A DNA stretch of 64,000 nt from an uncultured Pelagibacteraceae bacterium (GCA_902589395.1 CACIST010000001.1:186001-250000), one strand, 5' to 3'. Positions 27,073-36,462 are shown, counted from the first letter of the stretch. Made by a program: numbers and translations. Notes: a model not told the origin generated them from the sequence alone.

Positions 27073-27159
27073 GGGCGAATGGCGGAACTGGTAGACGCGT
27101 TGGACTCAAAATCCAATAGTAGCAATACTGTGAGAGTTCGATTCTCTCTTTGCCCACCA
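27073..27159 (+). tRNA. tRNA-Leu (anticodon CAA)
   Basis: An 87-nt class II tRNA with a long variable arm. The acceptor stem is GGGCGAA with TTTGCCC, the anticodon stem TTGGA/TCCAA surrounds loop CTCAAAA, giving anticodon CAA for UUG. The T arm contains GTTCGATTC. The 3' CCA is encoded. The next start codon is only 7 nt downstream. Confidence 0.95.
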
Positions 27160-27166
27160 AGAATTT

Positions 27167-28867
27167 ATGAGTACACAAAATATTAATAATTTAGTCGAAC
27201 TGTTTTTTATTAACTATAAAAAACAAAAAAAAGACAATATTCTTTTAACATCCTTAAAAGACACTAGAAATTATTTTACATGGGAAAAAACATTTCATTC
27301 AATTAAAAAACTTTCTTCAGAAATTAAAAAATATGTAAATAAAGGTGATAGATGTTTATTAATTTCTGAAAATAGACCTGAGTGGTTTATAACAGATCTC
27401 TCTGTAATGTTATCAGGAGCTATTACTGTACCCGCTTATACAACTTATGCAGAGAAAGATTATGAATATATAATTGAAAATTGTAATCCAAAATTAATAT
27501 TTGTTTCAAATCAAGAACAATTCAACAAAGTAAAAGATATTATTAAAAAAAAGAGTTTTATTACTAAAATTTTTTCTTTTGAAGAATTAGATATAAGTGA
27601 GGATGACTATTTAAACATTAATAAATTATTCTCTAATTTAGATTATCAAGATTTAAACGTGCCAGACTTATCAATTAAAAGAAATGATCCAGCTTGTATT
27701 ATTTATACTTCAGGAACACAAGGTAACCCAAAAGGTGTAATCTTAAGTCATGGTGGAATTTTAAATAATTGTGATGGTGCACTAGATATATTGAAACCTT
27801 TGCTAACAGACCAGACTAGATTTTTAACCTGGTTGCCTCTCTCTCACTCTTATGAACACACTGTTCAATTTGTTCAAATAAGTATTGGAGCAAAAATATT
27901 CTATGCAGAAAGTATTGAAAAATTAATAAAAAATATGAACGATTGTAAACCTCAACTAATGACCGCAGTTCCTAGGTTTTATCAAAATTTATTTCAAAAG
28001 ATTAATGTAAGTTTTAACAAAGTAACAGGTTTAAAGAAAAAACTAATATTAAAAATGTTAGAACTAGGAACCAAAAAAATAAATAAAAAATCTTTAACAA
28101 TTTTAGAAAAATTAATTGATAATATATTGGAAAAAATAGTAAGAAAAAAAATCAAAAGTCAATTTGGAGGTGAGCTTAAAACTTTCGTTTCTGGCGGTGG
28201 AGCCCTTGATAAAGAAGTTGGTATTTTCTTAAATGCTATAGGACTTCCTACTCTACAAGGTTATGGCTTAACCGAAACCTCTCCAGTTGTAAGTTGTAAT
28301 CCAATTGATGATATTAGGGTTGAGACTGTAGGACCCCCATTTAAAGGGAATGAGGTAAAAATAGCTTCAGATGGAGAAATTTTAGTAAAAGGTGAAAATG
28401 TTATGTTAGGTTATTGGAATAATGAGGAAGAAACTAACAAAGTTTTAAAAGATGGATGGTTACATACAGGAGATATTGGAATTTTTGAGAATGGTTACTT
28501 AAAAATTACTGATAGAAAAAAAGATATTTTGATCACTCCTGGTGGAGATAATATTTCTCCAGTCAAAATAGAAAATGAATTGTCAAATTCAAAATTTATT
28601 GATCAATCAATCGTTTATGGAGATAATAAACCGTATTTAGTCGCTTTATTAGTTTTATCTGATGACAATATAAAAGCAACACAAGACCAAATTAAAAAAG
28701 AATTAGAAATTATAAATAAAAATCTTTCTAGAATAGAAAATATAAAAAAATTTTTTATAATTAATGAAAAATTTTCAATTGAGAATGGAATGTTAACTCC
28801 AACTTTAAAACTAAAAAGATATAAAATAATTCAAAAATATAAAAATGATTTTGAAAAACTTTATTAA
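27167..28867 (+). CDS. Long-chain acyl-CoA synthetase-like AMP-forming ligase
   Basis: Activates a fatty acid to acyl-CoA with ATP. The 566-residue ANL enzyme has the P-loop IYTSGTQGNPKG (usual SGTTG is SGTQG here), WLPLSHSYEH, QGYGLTETSPV, and GWLHTGDIG with TDRKKD at the hinge. The FAA1-type (COG1022) pattern fits best. Chain-length preference is unknown. Its ATG is 7 nt after the tRNA-Leu CCA with no ribosome-binding site, so it is probably read from a tRNA-mRNA cotranscript. Confidence 0.87.
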   Translation: MSTQNINNLVELFFINYKKQKKDNILLTSLKDTRNYFTWEKTFHSIKKLSSEIKKYVNKGDRCLLISENRPEWFITDLSVMLSGAITVPAYTTYAEKDYEYIIENCNPKLIFVSNQEQFNKVKDIIKKKSFITKIFSFEELDISEDDYLNINKLFSNLDYQDLNVPDLSIKRNDPACIIYTSGTQGNPKGVILSHGGILNNCDGALDILKPLLTDQTRFLTWLPLSHSYEHTVQFVQISIGAKIFYAESIEKLIKNMNDCKPQLMTAVPRFYQNLFQKINVSFNKVTGLKKKLILKMLELGTKKINKKSLTILEKLIDNILEKIVRKKIKSQFGGELKTFVSGGGALDKEVGIFLNAIGLPTLQGYGLTETSPVVSCNPIDDIRVETVGPPFKGNEVKIASDGEILVKGENVMLGYWNNEEETNKVLKDGWLHTGDIGIFENGYLKITDRKKDILITPGGDNISPVKIENELSNSKFIDQSIVYGDNKPYLVALLVLSDDNIKATQDQIKKELEIINKNLSRIENIKKFFIINEKFSIENGMLTPTLKLKRYKIIQKYKNDFEKLY

Positions 28868-28977
28868 AAATTTTTAAAAAACACTTTATAAATAGCGATT
28901 TATTTAACTTTTTTTTTAATTAATTAAAAAAAATTAAAAATTAATTTTTTTAAAATTTTTTATAAAAAATTATATGT

Positions 28978-29006
28978 TTGACATAACTATCCAAAAAAAA
29001 TAAAAA
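28978..29006 (+). promoter_or_regulatory. Probable promoter of the Lys-rich peptide gene
   Basis: TTGACA at 28978-28983 with TAAAAA at 29001-29006, spaced 17 bp, 51 bp before the ATG at 29058. The 110 bp before it are almost pure A/T with only a weak AT hairpin (ATAAAT/ATTTAT at 28888-28903) after the acyl-CoA ligase. Confidence 0.5.
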
Positions 29007-29015
29007 TTAGTTATT

Positions 29016-29036
29016 AACGAATCATAAAGATTCGTT
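29016..29036 (+). other. 5' leader hairpin before the Lys-rich peptide
   Basis: Perfect 8-bp inverted repeat AACGAATC / GATTCGTT around the 5-nt loop ATAAA, 21 nt before the start codon. It is not followed by a T tract, so it is not a terminator; it may stabilise or regulate the leader. Confidence 0.55.
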
Positions 29037-29057
29037 TATAAAAAAAGGGAGCTAAAG

Positions 29058-29141
29058 ATGGCTAAAAGAAAAAAGAAAGCTGCTAAAAAGAAAACTAAGA
29101 AAAAAGCTAAGAAAAAAGCTAAGAAGAAAAAAAGAAGATAG
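29058..29141 (+). CDS. 27-residue Lys/Arg-rich peptide
   Basis: ATG at 29058 to TAG at 29139-29141 encodes 27 residues: 17 Lys, 3 Arg, 5 Ala, 1 Thr and the Met, with AKKK-type repeats. A GGGAG ribosome-binding site lies at 29047-29051, a promoter-like pair upstream and a strong terminator downstream, so this is an independent transcription unit and very likely a real gene. The composition resembles histone H1 tails and suggests binding of DNA or RNA; that is inference. A structural RNA gene is the main alternative. It faces carD, which has a similar Lys-rich tail. Confidence 0.72.
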   Translation: MAKRKKKAAKKKTKKKAKKKAKKKKRR

Positions 29142-29163
29142 TTTAGTATTCTTTTTAACTGAT

Positions 29164-29203
29164 AACGCTTCTCATGGCGCTTGCGTGGGGAGCGTTTTTT
29201 TTT
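29164..29203 (+). terminator. Rho-independent terminator
   Basis: 13-bp stem AACGCTTCTCATG / CGTGGGGAGCGTT with three G-T wobbles and loop GCGCTTG, followed by nine Ts in total (29195-29203). It ends the Lys-rich peptide transcript. On the other strand it lies at the 3' end of carD but has no T run there. Confidence 0.9.
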
Positions 29204-30029
29204 ACTCTGTTAGTTCTTGATTTATTGCCTCTTCAGATACAGGTTTTTCATCAGCTTTTTGAATTTGTTTTTCTAAATTTCTTTTTAAAGCTTTATCAAG
29301 TTTTTTCTGCGCATCTTCTAAACTTGAACCCATCACTATTTGAAATTCAGTTAAAAGTCTTTCATAAGCTTTTTCAAACAATTGTCTTTCGCTGTAAGAT
29401 TGATCAATCATTATATCATCACCTTTATTAAGATCTCTCACAACTTCTGCCAAATCATAAATTTTACCTGATGAAATTTTAGCTTCATACTCCTGAGCTC
29501 TTCTACTCCACATTGAACGTTTAATCTTTGGCTTACTTTTTAAAATACTCACACATTTATTTATTTGGTTTATTGTTGCAAGTGGCCTCAAATGTGACTG
29601 CTTATTTACTGGCACCATTCCATTTGCCTTATCCTTCTCAAATTTTAATATATAAGTTTCTACATCAATACCACCTATATTGACTTTTTTAGTCTCAGTA
29701 ATTTGGCCTACTCCATGCTTAGGATAGACAACATAATCCTTAACTTTAAATAATCTTTTTTCTGTATCTTGTTTTTTTACCTTTTTAATTTCAGGTTTTT
29801 GCTCATTATTCTTTGGTATTCTTAATGGATCACTTTTGACTTCAACTTTATCTTTTTTATTTGGCTGTTTTATTATTTTTTTTTTTTTTAATTCTTTTGT
29901 TATTTTTTTAACTTTTCCTATTTTAGAAACTTTTTTTGTCTTAACAACTTTTTTAATAGTTTTAGTTTTTTTCTTAACCGTTTTTTTAGTTTTTTTTTTA
30001 TTTAAGATTTTCTTTAAAATATTTTTCAT
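29202..30029 (-). CDS. carD: CarD/CdnL-type RNA polymerase-binding regulator with Lys-rich N-terminal tail
   Basis: Transcription factor that binds the RNA polymerase beta lobe and stabilises promoter open complexes. The CarD domain starts near residue 93 ([18 protein letters not shown]) and runs through [13 protein letters not shown] and [14 protein letters not shown] to about 250. Before it is an extension of about 90 residues in which 25 of the first 50 are Lys (KKTKK and TKTIKK-type repeats). Usual bacterial CarD proteins of about 160-170 residues lack this. The ATG at 30029 lies 32 nt inside fdxA; a later start would shorten the tail. Order helicase-fdxA-carD is alphaproteobacterial. Confidence 0.9.
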   Translation of the reverse strand: MKNILKKILNKKKTKKTVKKKTKTIKKVVKTKKVSKIGKVKKITKELKKKKIIKQPNKKDKVEVKSDPLRIPKNNEQKPEIKKVKKQDTEKRLFKVKDYVVYPKHGVGQITETKKVNIGGIDVETYILKFEKDKANGMVPVNKQSHLRPLATINQINKCVSILKSKPKIKRSMWSRRAQEYEAKISSGKIYDLAEVVRDLNKGDDIMIDQSYSERQLFEKAYERLLTEFQIVMGSSLEDAQKKLDKALKRNLEKQIQKADEKPVSEEAINQELTE

Positions 30030-30327
30030 ACTTGTCTTTTACATCTTTAAATTTTTCATGATCCACTGGAGGATCTTTTTTTTCACTAATGTTTGGCCAT
30101 AAGTCAGCATATTTTTTGTTCACTTCCATCCACTTTCCACCATTATCTTCATTATCAGATATTATAGCATCCACTGGACATTCTGGCTCACAAACGCCAC
30201 AATCTATACACTCATCAGGTTTAATTACAAGCATATTTTTACCTTCGTAAAAACAATCCACTGGACATACTTCAACACAATCCATCAATTTACATTTGAT
30301 GCATTTATCATTTACTAAATATGTCAT
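29998..30327 (-). CDS. fdxA: Seven-iron ferredoxin FdxA
   Basis: Electron carrier with one 3Fe-4S and one 4Fe-4S cluster. Cys residues lie at 9, 12, 17, 21, 25 ([17 protein letters not shown]) and 40, 43, 46, 50 ([11 protein letters not shown]). The 109-residue length and C-terminal helix fit the Azotobacter FdI type. It is encoded between the TerB-like gene and carD; its 3' end overlaps the carD start. Confidence 0.95.
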   Translation of the reverse strand: MTYLVNDKCIKCKLMDCVEVCPVDCFYEGKNMLVIKPDECIDCGVCEPECPVDAIISDNEDNGGKWMEVNKKYADLWPNISEKKDPPVDHEKFKDVKDKYEKYFKENLK

Positions 30328-30749
30328 ATTTTTTTTTGGCGAACTTTCTCTTTAATATCGCCTACGGTTTTTGTATCTAGATAAAGTAATCCAGATAATC
30401 TTCTCATTAGGTTTGTTTCATACATATCAGCATCTTCATCCGAATATATAATATCCCATAATGCTTCTATAATTATTTTTTTGTCCTCTTCGTTAATATT
30501 TTTAATTTCTCTTGTAAAATCAAGAATTTGATTTGAGTCTTTTTCTTTTTCTTCAGCATCTTGTATCACTTTATCAATATTTTCAGTTTCGGCTCCCATT
30601 TCTATAATTGCATCTTTAATAATTTTTTTTTCTTTATCTGTATAATTCTCATCAATTCTTGCTGAATGAATGAGTAAACAAGCTACTGCAGTTATTGATG
30701 GATGATTATTTTGTTTCTCAGTTTCTTTTTTTTTAAAAATATTAAACAT
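30324..30749 (-). CDS. TerB-like domain protein
   Basis: A 141-residue, largely helical and acidic protein with the TerB-like pattern: [20 protein letters not shown] early, [24 protein letters not shown] later, then a helix ending in [12 protein letters not shown]. TerB domains bind metal and occur in tellurite and stress systems, but also as lone proteins of unknown role. It overlaps fdxA by 4 nt and the helicase stop by 1 nt, so it is cotranscribed with both. Confidence 0.72.
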   Translation of the reverse strand: MFNIFKKKETEKQNNHPSITAVACLLIHSARIDENYTDKEKKIIKDAIIEMGAETENIDKVIQDAEEKEKDSNQILDFTREIKNINEEDKKIIIEALWDIIYSDEDADMYETNLMRRLSGLLYLDTKTVGDIKEKVRQKKI

Positions 30750-33232
30750 TATTTTAAGTCAAGTTGCGAAAGTACATTAAATGGATTATCATTAATATTC
30801 TTCTTTATATTTTTTTTAATTACTTTTTTAGATGGAATGTATTTAAAGTGAAGATTTTTATCTTTCTCATAAGTTTTGTAATTCATTTTTTTTATTAATT
30901 TCACAAAATTTTCTTTATTACAACCTAACAAATTCAGCATTTCAGGAATTAACTTGATCTCTTTAATTTTATCATCTGATTTAGTATTAAAAATCATTAA
31001 GAATAACCTTTCTAAAATATCTATCCTTACATATAAATTTTCAAATTTTTCAAAACCACATAGGAGCATTAGATTTTTATTTAATATTTTCTTTTCTTCT
31101 AAAAAGTTCAATCCAAAAGTTGGTGGTAAGAAATCTAAATTTTTCTCATTAAAGTTTTTCCATAATAGAATTCTTAATGATACAGAACTTGGTTTGAATA
31201 ATTTAAATAAAAAAATATGATATCTTCCAAATTTTACACCTAAGTTTCTCAATTTTTTTCTTTCATCTTGGCTAAGTTTATTTAAATAATTTAAAACTCC
31301 ATCTCTTTTAACAACTCCATTATTTTCATAAAGATGATATGCTAATGCTCTTAATTCTGTATTTTTATCTTTAACATTTTTCAAATCTATTAGACTTTTT
31401 AACTCTGTTTCAATTTTGTCATTTATCCAGTTCTGCAAATAATCATTAAGTCTTGATTTCTCATTATTCTCAATCATCTCATCAATGGTTAACTGAATTT
31501 GTGGATTTAAATAGTCTGAACCTGGAATTAATTTTGCAATTTGGTTACTGTTCCAATAAATTTTAAAATCATCTTTTAGTTCAATTAATCCAGTATCAAT
31601 GATTTGTGTTATTCTTTTTATAATTTCAGGAACTACGTTTTGTCTTGCAGCTTTTTTTAAAGATTTTACATCAGCATCTAATGTATCAACCTTTAGATCT
31701 AATTCTAATCTTAGACCTTTTAAACGACCAATATACTGTTCATTAATCATTACTTCTTCGTCATTAACAATCTCTGTTTCAAATAATATATCTTGTTTTA
31801 AACCTTTAGCTAATACACTTGCCCTCTTATCAATAAAAGTTTTTGTTAATTCTTCATGAAGTCTATCTGAAAGTTTATCTTCAAGGTTTTTAGTTCTCTC
31901 TATCCAATAGTCCTGATTTTCAACCCAATTAGATTTATTTGAAACATAAGCCCATGTTCTAACGTTAGCAATTCTGTTTGATAAAGAGTCGACATTTCCA
32001 TCTAATTTATCAAGTAAGGATAGCTGTTCCTTCATATAGTGGTTAGGAACCTTTTTATTTCCATTTGTTAAAAAATTAAAAATTTTACTCACAACATCAA
32101 AATGATGACCATAAGTCTTCTTTACAAAGTCAGGTATTTGACAACATTCCCAAAGTATTTGTAAAATTTGAGTATTATCTTCAATTTTTATATTTGGAGC
32201 CTCTTTCAGAAAATATTTTAATACTTTTTCATCTTGACATTCATTTATTCTTCTAAGCCAGTCTTTTTGCGGTCTCTCTTCTAAAGATTTTAACAACGAA
32301 ACTTTATTAGAAAAATTTAATTTTGAGTTTCTCCAAAAGATTGTTTGTATATCTGGAAAACTGTGTCCTTCTAATGCCTCAATTTCCTCAGGTCCTATTT
32401 CTTTACATTCACCTGTAGTACCAAATGTACCATCGTTTAAATATCTTCCTGCTCTTCCAGCAATCTGTCCAATTTCGGAAATATTTAAATTTCGCAACTT
32501 TTTACCATCGAATTTTTTTAAATTTGAAAAATATATATTATCTAGATCCATATTTATTCCCATACCAATTGCATCAGTTGCAACTAGATAATCAACATCC
32601 CCAGATTGATATAAACTTACCTGTGCGTTTCTTGTTTTAGGGCTAAGTGAGCCCATAACAATTGCAGCCCCACCTTTTTGACGTCTTATCAATTCTGCAA
32701 TCGCATATACTTCTTCAGTAGAAAAAGCAATTACAGCACTTTTCCTCTCTATTCTTGAAATTTTTTTGTGACCACCAAAAGATAATTTAGATAGCCTTTC
32801 TCTATTTTTAAATTCAATATCTTCATCAAGTTTTTCGATAATTTTTTTAATAGAGTTAGAACCCATTAGCATGGTAAGCTTTTCTCCTCTAATATGTATC
32901 AATCTATCTGTAAAAATATGACCTCTCTCGTGGTCATTACACATTTGTATTTCATCTATTCCAACAAACTCCAAACTTTTATCCAATGGCATGGACTCAA
33001 CAGTGCAAAGAAAATATTTTGCATTTATCGGTATAATTTTTTCTTCACCAGTAATCAAAGCGACTTTTGATGGATCTACTTTTTTTATAATTTTGTCATA
33101 AACTTCTCTTGCTAAAAGTCTTAAAGGGAAGCCGATCATTCCCGAGTCAAACGACAGCATAGTCTCTATTGCCAAGAAGGTTTTTCCTGTATTTGTAGGT
33201 CCTAGAACTGCTGTGATTTTATTTTTTGTCAT
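30749..33232 (-). CDS. SUV3-like superfamily 2 RNA helicase
   Basis: ATP-dependent helicase related to the mitochondrial SUV3 of the RNA degradosome. From the preferred ATG at 33232 (827 residues), Walker A GPTNTGKTF is at about 11-19, the DEIQ box is in FVGIDEIQMC, and motif VI is IGQIAGRAGR. The long C-terminal part has the SUV3-type helical region. A TTG at 33262 adds ten residues and is less likely. Members in alphaproteobacteria are usually encoded with fdxA and carD, as here. Confidence 0.87.
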   Translation of the reverse strand: MTKNKITAVLGPTNTGKTFLAIETMLSFDSGMIGFPLRLLAREVYDKIIKKVDPSKVALITGEEKIIPINAKYFLCTVESMPLDKSLEFVGIDEIQMCNDHERGHIFTDRLIHIRGEKLTMLMGSNSIKKIIEKLDEDIEFKNRERLSKLSFGGHKKISRIERKSAVIAFSTEEVYAIAELIRRQKGGAAIVMGSLSPKTRNAQVSLYQSGDVDYLVATDAIGMGINMDLDNIYFSNLKKFDGKKLRNLNISEIGQIAGRAGRYLNDGTFGTTGECKEIGPEEIEALEGHSFPDIQTIFWRNSKLNFSNKVSLLKSLEERPQKDWLRRINECQDEKVLKYFLKEAPNIKIEDNTQILQILWECCQIPDFVKKTYGHHFDVVSKIFNFLTNGNKKVPNHYMKEQLSLLDKLDGNVDSLSNRIANVRTWAYVSNKSNWVENQDYWIERTKNLEDKLSDRLHEELTKTFIDKRASVLAKGLKQDILFETEIVNDEEVMINEQYIGRLKGLRLELDLKVDTLDADVKSLKKAARQNVVPEIIKRITQIIDTGLIELKDDFKIYWNSNQIAKLIPGSDYLNPQIQLTIDEMIENNEKSRLNDYLQNWINDKIETELKSLIDLKNVKDKNTELRALAYHLYENNGVVKRDGVLNYLNKLSQDERKKLRNLGVKFGRYHIFLFKLFKPSSVSLRILLWKNFNEKNLDFLPPTFGLNFLEEKKILNKNLMLLCGFEKFENLYVRIDILERLFLMIFNTKSDDKIKEIKLIPEMLNLLGCNKENFVKLIKKMNYKTYEKDKNLHFKYIPSKKVIKKNIKKNINDNPFNVLSQLDLK

Positions 33233-33394
33233 TTCTAGCTTTGGTGTGTTTTTTTTTACCAATACTATATATTGTTACCTCTAAAGAACAAAAATAGGAT
33301 AAAACTAGTCCGAATCATTTAGGAAAAAGTTCTCATTTTTATTATTTAATGCTTTAAGGTTATCATAATTTCAAAAAATTAAATATATTTTTTT

Positions 33395-35353
33395 ATGCCT
33401 CAGAAATTGTGGGAAGCTAATTCTCAAACAAAATCAAAATCAAATTTATTTAAATTTGAAAAGTATTTAGCAAAAAAATTTAATTACACACCTAAGAGAA
33501 ATTACAAAAAATTATATAATTGGACAATTGAAAATCCAAAGCTTTTTTGGACATCAGTTTGGGAATTTTCAAATATAAAAGGTATTAAAAATGATAAATT
33601 TTATTTTCCTAAAGAGATTATCAAAAGTAAATTTTTGTTAAAATCTAAGTTAAATTATGCAGAAAACTTGTTATCAAAAAATGATAATTCAAAAGCTGTT
33701 ACTTTCATTAGTGAAAATGGATATCGAGAAGAAAAATCTTGGAAGGAATTAAATAAAAATACTTTAAAATTAATTAATTTTTTTAAAGAAAATAATTTAA
33801 AAAAAAAAGATAGAATTGCAGCATATACTGCAAATCAAATTGAGACAGTTGAAGGTTTTTTAGCAACAAGTGCAATAGGTGCTATATGGTCCTCTTGCTC
33901 CCCTGATTTTGGTACGCAAGGAGTTGTTGAAAGATTCTCTCAAATTAAACCAAAATTATTAATTATTACTGATAGGTATTATTATAATGGTAAAGAAATA
34001 AATGTTCTTGAAAGGCTACCAGCTATTCTTAAAAAAATTAAATCTATTAAAAGTGTTTTAATTACTAATTATCCAGGCAAAAAAAATTTAAAACAAAAAA
34101 AAATTAAAGGAATAAAAATTTTTTATTTCAATAAATTAAAATGCAAATTAAAAAGCAAAATTTCATTTAAAAAATTTGATTTTGATAAAGAACTAGCTAT
34201 TTTATATTCAAGTGGAACAACAGGGAAACCAAAATGTATATGCCATAGAGCTGGCGGTGTTTTATTGCAACATTTAAAAGAGCACAAACTTCACTGTAAT
34301 GTTAAGCCAGGAGACAATATATTTTATTTTACTACCTGTGGATGGATGATGTGGAATTGGTTAATGACTTTCTTGGCATCAAAAGCTTCTATTGTTTTAT
34401 TTGATGGATTTCCAATGCATAAAAGAAATGATTTACTATTTAAAATAGCTGAGAAAGAAAAAATCTCTTTGTTTGGTATAAGCGCAAAGTATATTGACCA
34501 ATTAAAAAAGCTCAACGTAAATATTAAAAAAAAATTTAAACTAAAGTCTATCAAAACTATTTGTTCTACTGGATCACCCTTATCATCTGAGGGTTTTGAT
34601 TATGTTTATAAAAATATAAAAAAAAATGTTCATTTAGCATCTATTGCAGGTGGAACAGACTTAGTATCATGCTTTGTATTAGGAAATATATATTCTCCAG
34701 TTTATAGGGGACAGATTCAAAATAATGGATTAGGAATGAATACAGATGTTTTTTCTGAAAAAGGAAAGTCTTTAATAAACCAAAAAGGGGAATTAGTCTG
34801 TAAATCACCATTCCCTTCTATGCCAAAATTATTTTGGAATGATAAGAATAATGAAAAATATAAAAATGCATATTTCAAAAAATTTAAAAATGTTTGGCAC
34901 CATGGAGATTTTGCTGAAAGAAAATCTAACGGAGGATATGTAATTTATGGAAGATCAGATGCCACACTAAATCCTGGTGGAGCAAGGTTAGGTACTGCTG
35001 AGATTTATTCTGTAGTCGATAAATTTAAAGAAGTTAAAGAATCAATAGTTATAGGTCAGAAATGGGATAACGATGTGAGAATTGTGTTATTTGTTGTCCT
35101 TAAGAAACCTAAGTCGTTAAATGAAGATTTATTATTAAATTTAAAAAAGGCTATACGTTTAGATGCATCTCCACGGCATGTGCCCAAAAAAATAATTGAG
35201 GTCTCAGATATACCGAGAACAAAAAATGGAAAAATAGTTGAGATCGCTGTTAGAGATACTATTGAGGGAAATAAAATAAAAAATATTCAAGCTCTAATAA
35301 ATCCAAATATTTTAAATGAATTTAAAAATTTGGATGAACTTAAGAGACCATAA
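33395..35353 (+). CDS. aacS: Acetoacetyl-CoA synthetase
   Basis: AMP-forming ligase that converts acetoacetate to acetoacetyl-CoA. The 652-residue ANL protein starts with LWEANSQTKSKSNLFKFEKYL as in the family, has the P-loop YSSGTTGKPKCICH, YGRSDATLNPGGARLGTAEIY near residue 525 and the C-terminal catalytic Lys in TKNGKIVE. Acetyl-CoA synthetase is less likely given the N-terminus and the GGARLGTAEIY hinge region. The 132 bp before it hold no further recognisable feature. Confidence 0.92.
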   Translation: MPQKLWEANSQTKSKSNLFKFEKYLAKKFNYTPKRNYKKLYNWTIENPKLFWTSVWEFSNIKGIKNDKFYFPKEIIKSKFLLKSKLNYAENLLSKNDNSKAVTFISENGYREEKSWKELNKNTLKLINFFKENNLKKKDRIAAYTANQIETVEGFLATSAIGAIWSSCSPDFGTQGVVERFSQIKPKLLIITDRYYYNGKEINVLERLPAILKKIKSIKSVLITNYPGKKNLKQKKIKGIKIFYFNKLKCKLKSKISFKKFDFDKELAILYSSGTTGKPKCICHRAGGVLLQHLKEHKLHCNVKPGDNIFYFTTCGWMMWNWLMTFLASKASIVLFDGFPMHKRNDLLFKIAEKEKISLFGISAKYIDQLKKLNVNIKKKFKLKSIKTICSTGSPLSSEGFDYVYKNIKKNVHLASIAGGTDLVSCFVLGNIYSPVYRGQIQNNGLGMNTDVFSEKGKSLINQKGELVCKSPFPSMPKLFWNDKNNEKYKNAYFKKFKNVWHHGDFAERKSNGGYVIYGRSDATLNPGGARLGTAEIYSVVDKFKEVKESIVIGQKWDNDVRIVLFVVLKKPKSLNEDLLLNLKKAIRLDASPRHVPKKIIEVSDIPRTKNGKIVEIAVRDTIEGNKIKNIQALINPNILNEFKNLDELKRP

Positions 35354-35429
35354 TTACTACTAAATTTATATAGACAATAATAATTGATTAATATTAAATA
35401 GTAACAATAATTAATAAATTGGAGAGAAA

Positions 35430-36437
35430 ATGATTAAAAACTTATTTAAAAGTTCTCTAATGATATTACTTCTGACACTTGGTTTGTCAGGTAAATCGTT
35501 TGCTCAAGAACTAAAATTTTTTACAATTGGTACAGGAGGAACAGCTTATACTTATTATCCAGTTGGTGGAATGATTGCTAATGCAATTTCTAAACCGCCA
35601 GGATCAAGAGAATGTGGTAAAGGTGGAAGTTGTGGAGTTCCTAACTTAATTGCGTCAGCTGTTTCATCAAGAGGATCAGTAGATAATGTAAATGCTATAA
35701 TTTCAGGTTTAAGAAATTCAGGATTTGCACAGTCTGATGTTGCTTATTGGGCTTACACTGGCACTGGTACTATGGAAGGAAAAGAACCAGCAAAAGACTT
35801 AAGAACTATTGCAGCACTATTTCAAGAACACATACATTTAGTTGCTCTTAAAAAAAGCAATATAAATTCTGTTAAAGATCTAAAAGGTAAAAGAGTGTCA
35901 CTCGATGAACCTGGATCTGGTACGTATGTTGATGCTAAATTAATTTTAGAATCTAATGGTCTAAGCACTAGTGATGTAAAAGCTGAAGCTCTAAAAGGTA
36001 AAGCAGCTACAGATGCATTAAGAAATGGCAAAGTCGATGCAATTTTTGTTGTAGCAGGTTTTCCAACAGGAGCAATTGTTGAGTTAGCATCTGCAGTTGA
36101 TGTAAAATTAGTTCCTATAGATGGTGCAGGAGCTAAAGCATTAACTTCAAAATATGGATTTTTCTCACAAAGCCCAATTCCTTCAGGAACTTACGAAGGT
36201 GTTGATGAAGTAAATACTGTAGCAGTCGGTGCTCAATGGTTTACCTCTGCAAAAGAAGATAATGAGCTAATATATCAAATAACTAAAGCTTTATGGAATA
36301 AAGAATCTAGAAAGCTTATGGATGTTGGTCATGCTAAAGGTAAAACAATAACGCCTGATACAGCTCTTTCTGGAGTAGGAGTACCATTACATCCTGGTGC
36401 AGAAAAGTTCTATAAAGAAGCAGGACTTATAAATTAA
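35430..36437 (+). CDS. TAXI family TRAP transporter solute-binding protein
   Basis: Periplasmic binding protein of a TRAP transporter, 335 residues. It has a signal peptide (hydrophobic core at 9-20, cleavage near SFA at 23-25), then KFFTIGTGGTAYTYYPVGG, the segment that gives TAXI proteins their signature, and GKRVSLDEPGSGTY. The start follows GGAGAG at 35420-35425. TAXI ligands include glutamate and similar acids in characterised cases; the ligand here is unknown. A hairpin separates it from the permease gene, probably giving more binding protein than permease. Confidence 0.95.
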   Translation: MIKNLFKSSLMILLLTLGLSGKSFAQELKFFTIGTGGTAYTYYPVGGMIANAISKPPGSRECGKGGSCGVPNLIASAVSSRGSVDNVNAIISGLRNSGFAQSDVAYWAYTGTGTMEGKEPAKDLRTIAALFQEHIHLVALKKSNINSVKDLKGKRVSLDEPGSGTYVDAKLILESNGLSTSDVKAEALKGKAATDALRNGKVDAIFVVAGFPTGAIVELASAVDVKLVPIDGAGAKALTSKYGFFSQSPIPSGTYEGVDEVNTVAVGAQWFTSAKEDNELIYQITKALWNKESRKLMDVGHAKGKTITPDTALSGVGVPLHPGAEKFYKEAGLIN

Positions 36438-36462
36438 ATTTATAAGTATTCTTAAATATATT

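Noticed and set aside
28888-28920. Intrinsic terminator after the acyl-CoA ligase
   Set aside because: The only hairpin is six AT pairs; although a T run follows, it is too weak to call in such AT-rich DNA.
29070-29140. AAGAAAAAAGCT-like repeats as a simple tandem repeat or CRISPR-like element
   Set aside because: They are codon repeats of the Lys-rich peptide, with a start, stop and Shine-Dalgarno around them; there are no spacers.
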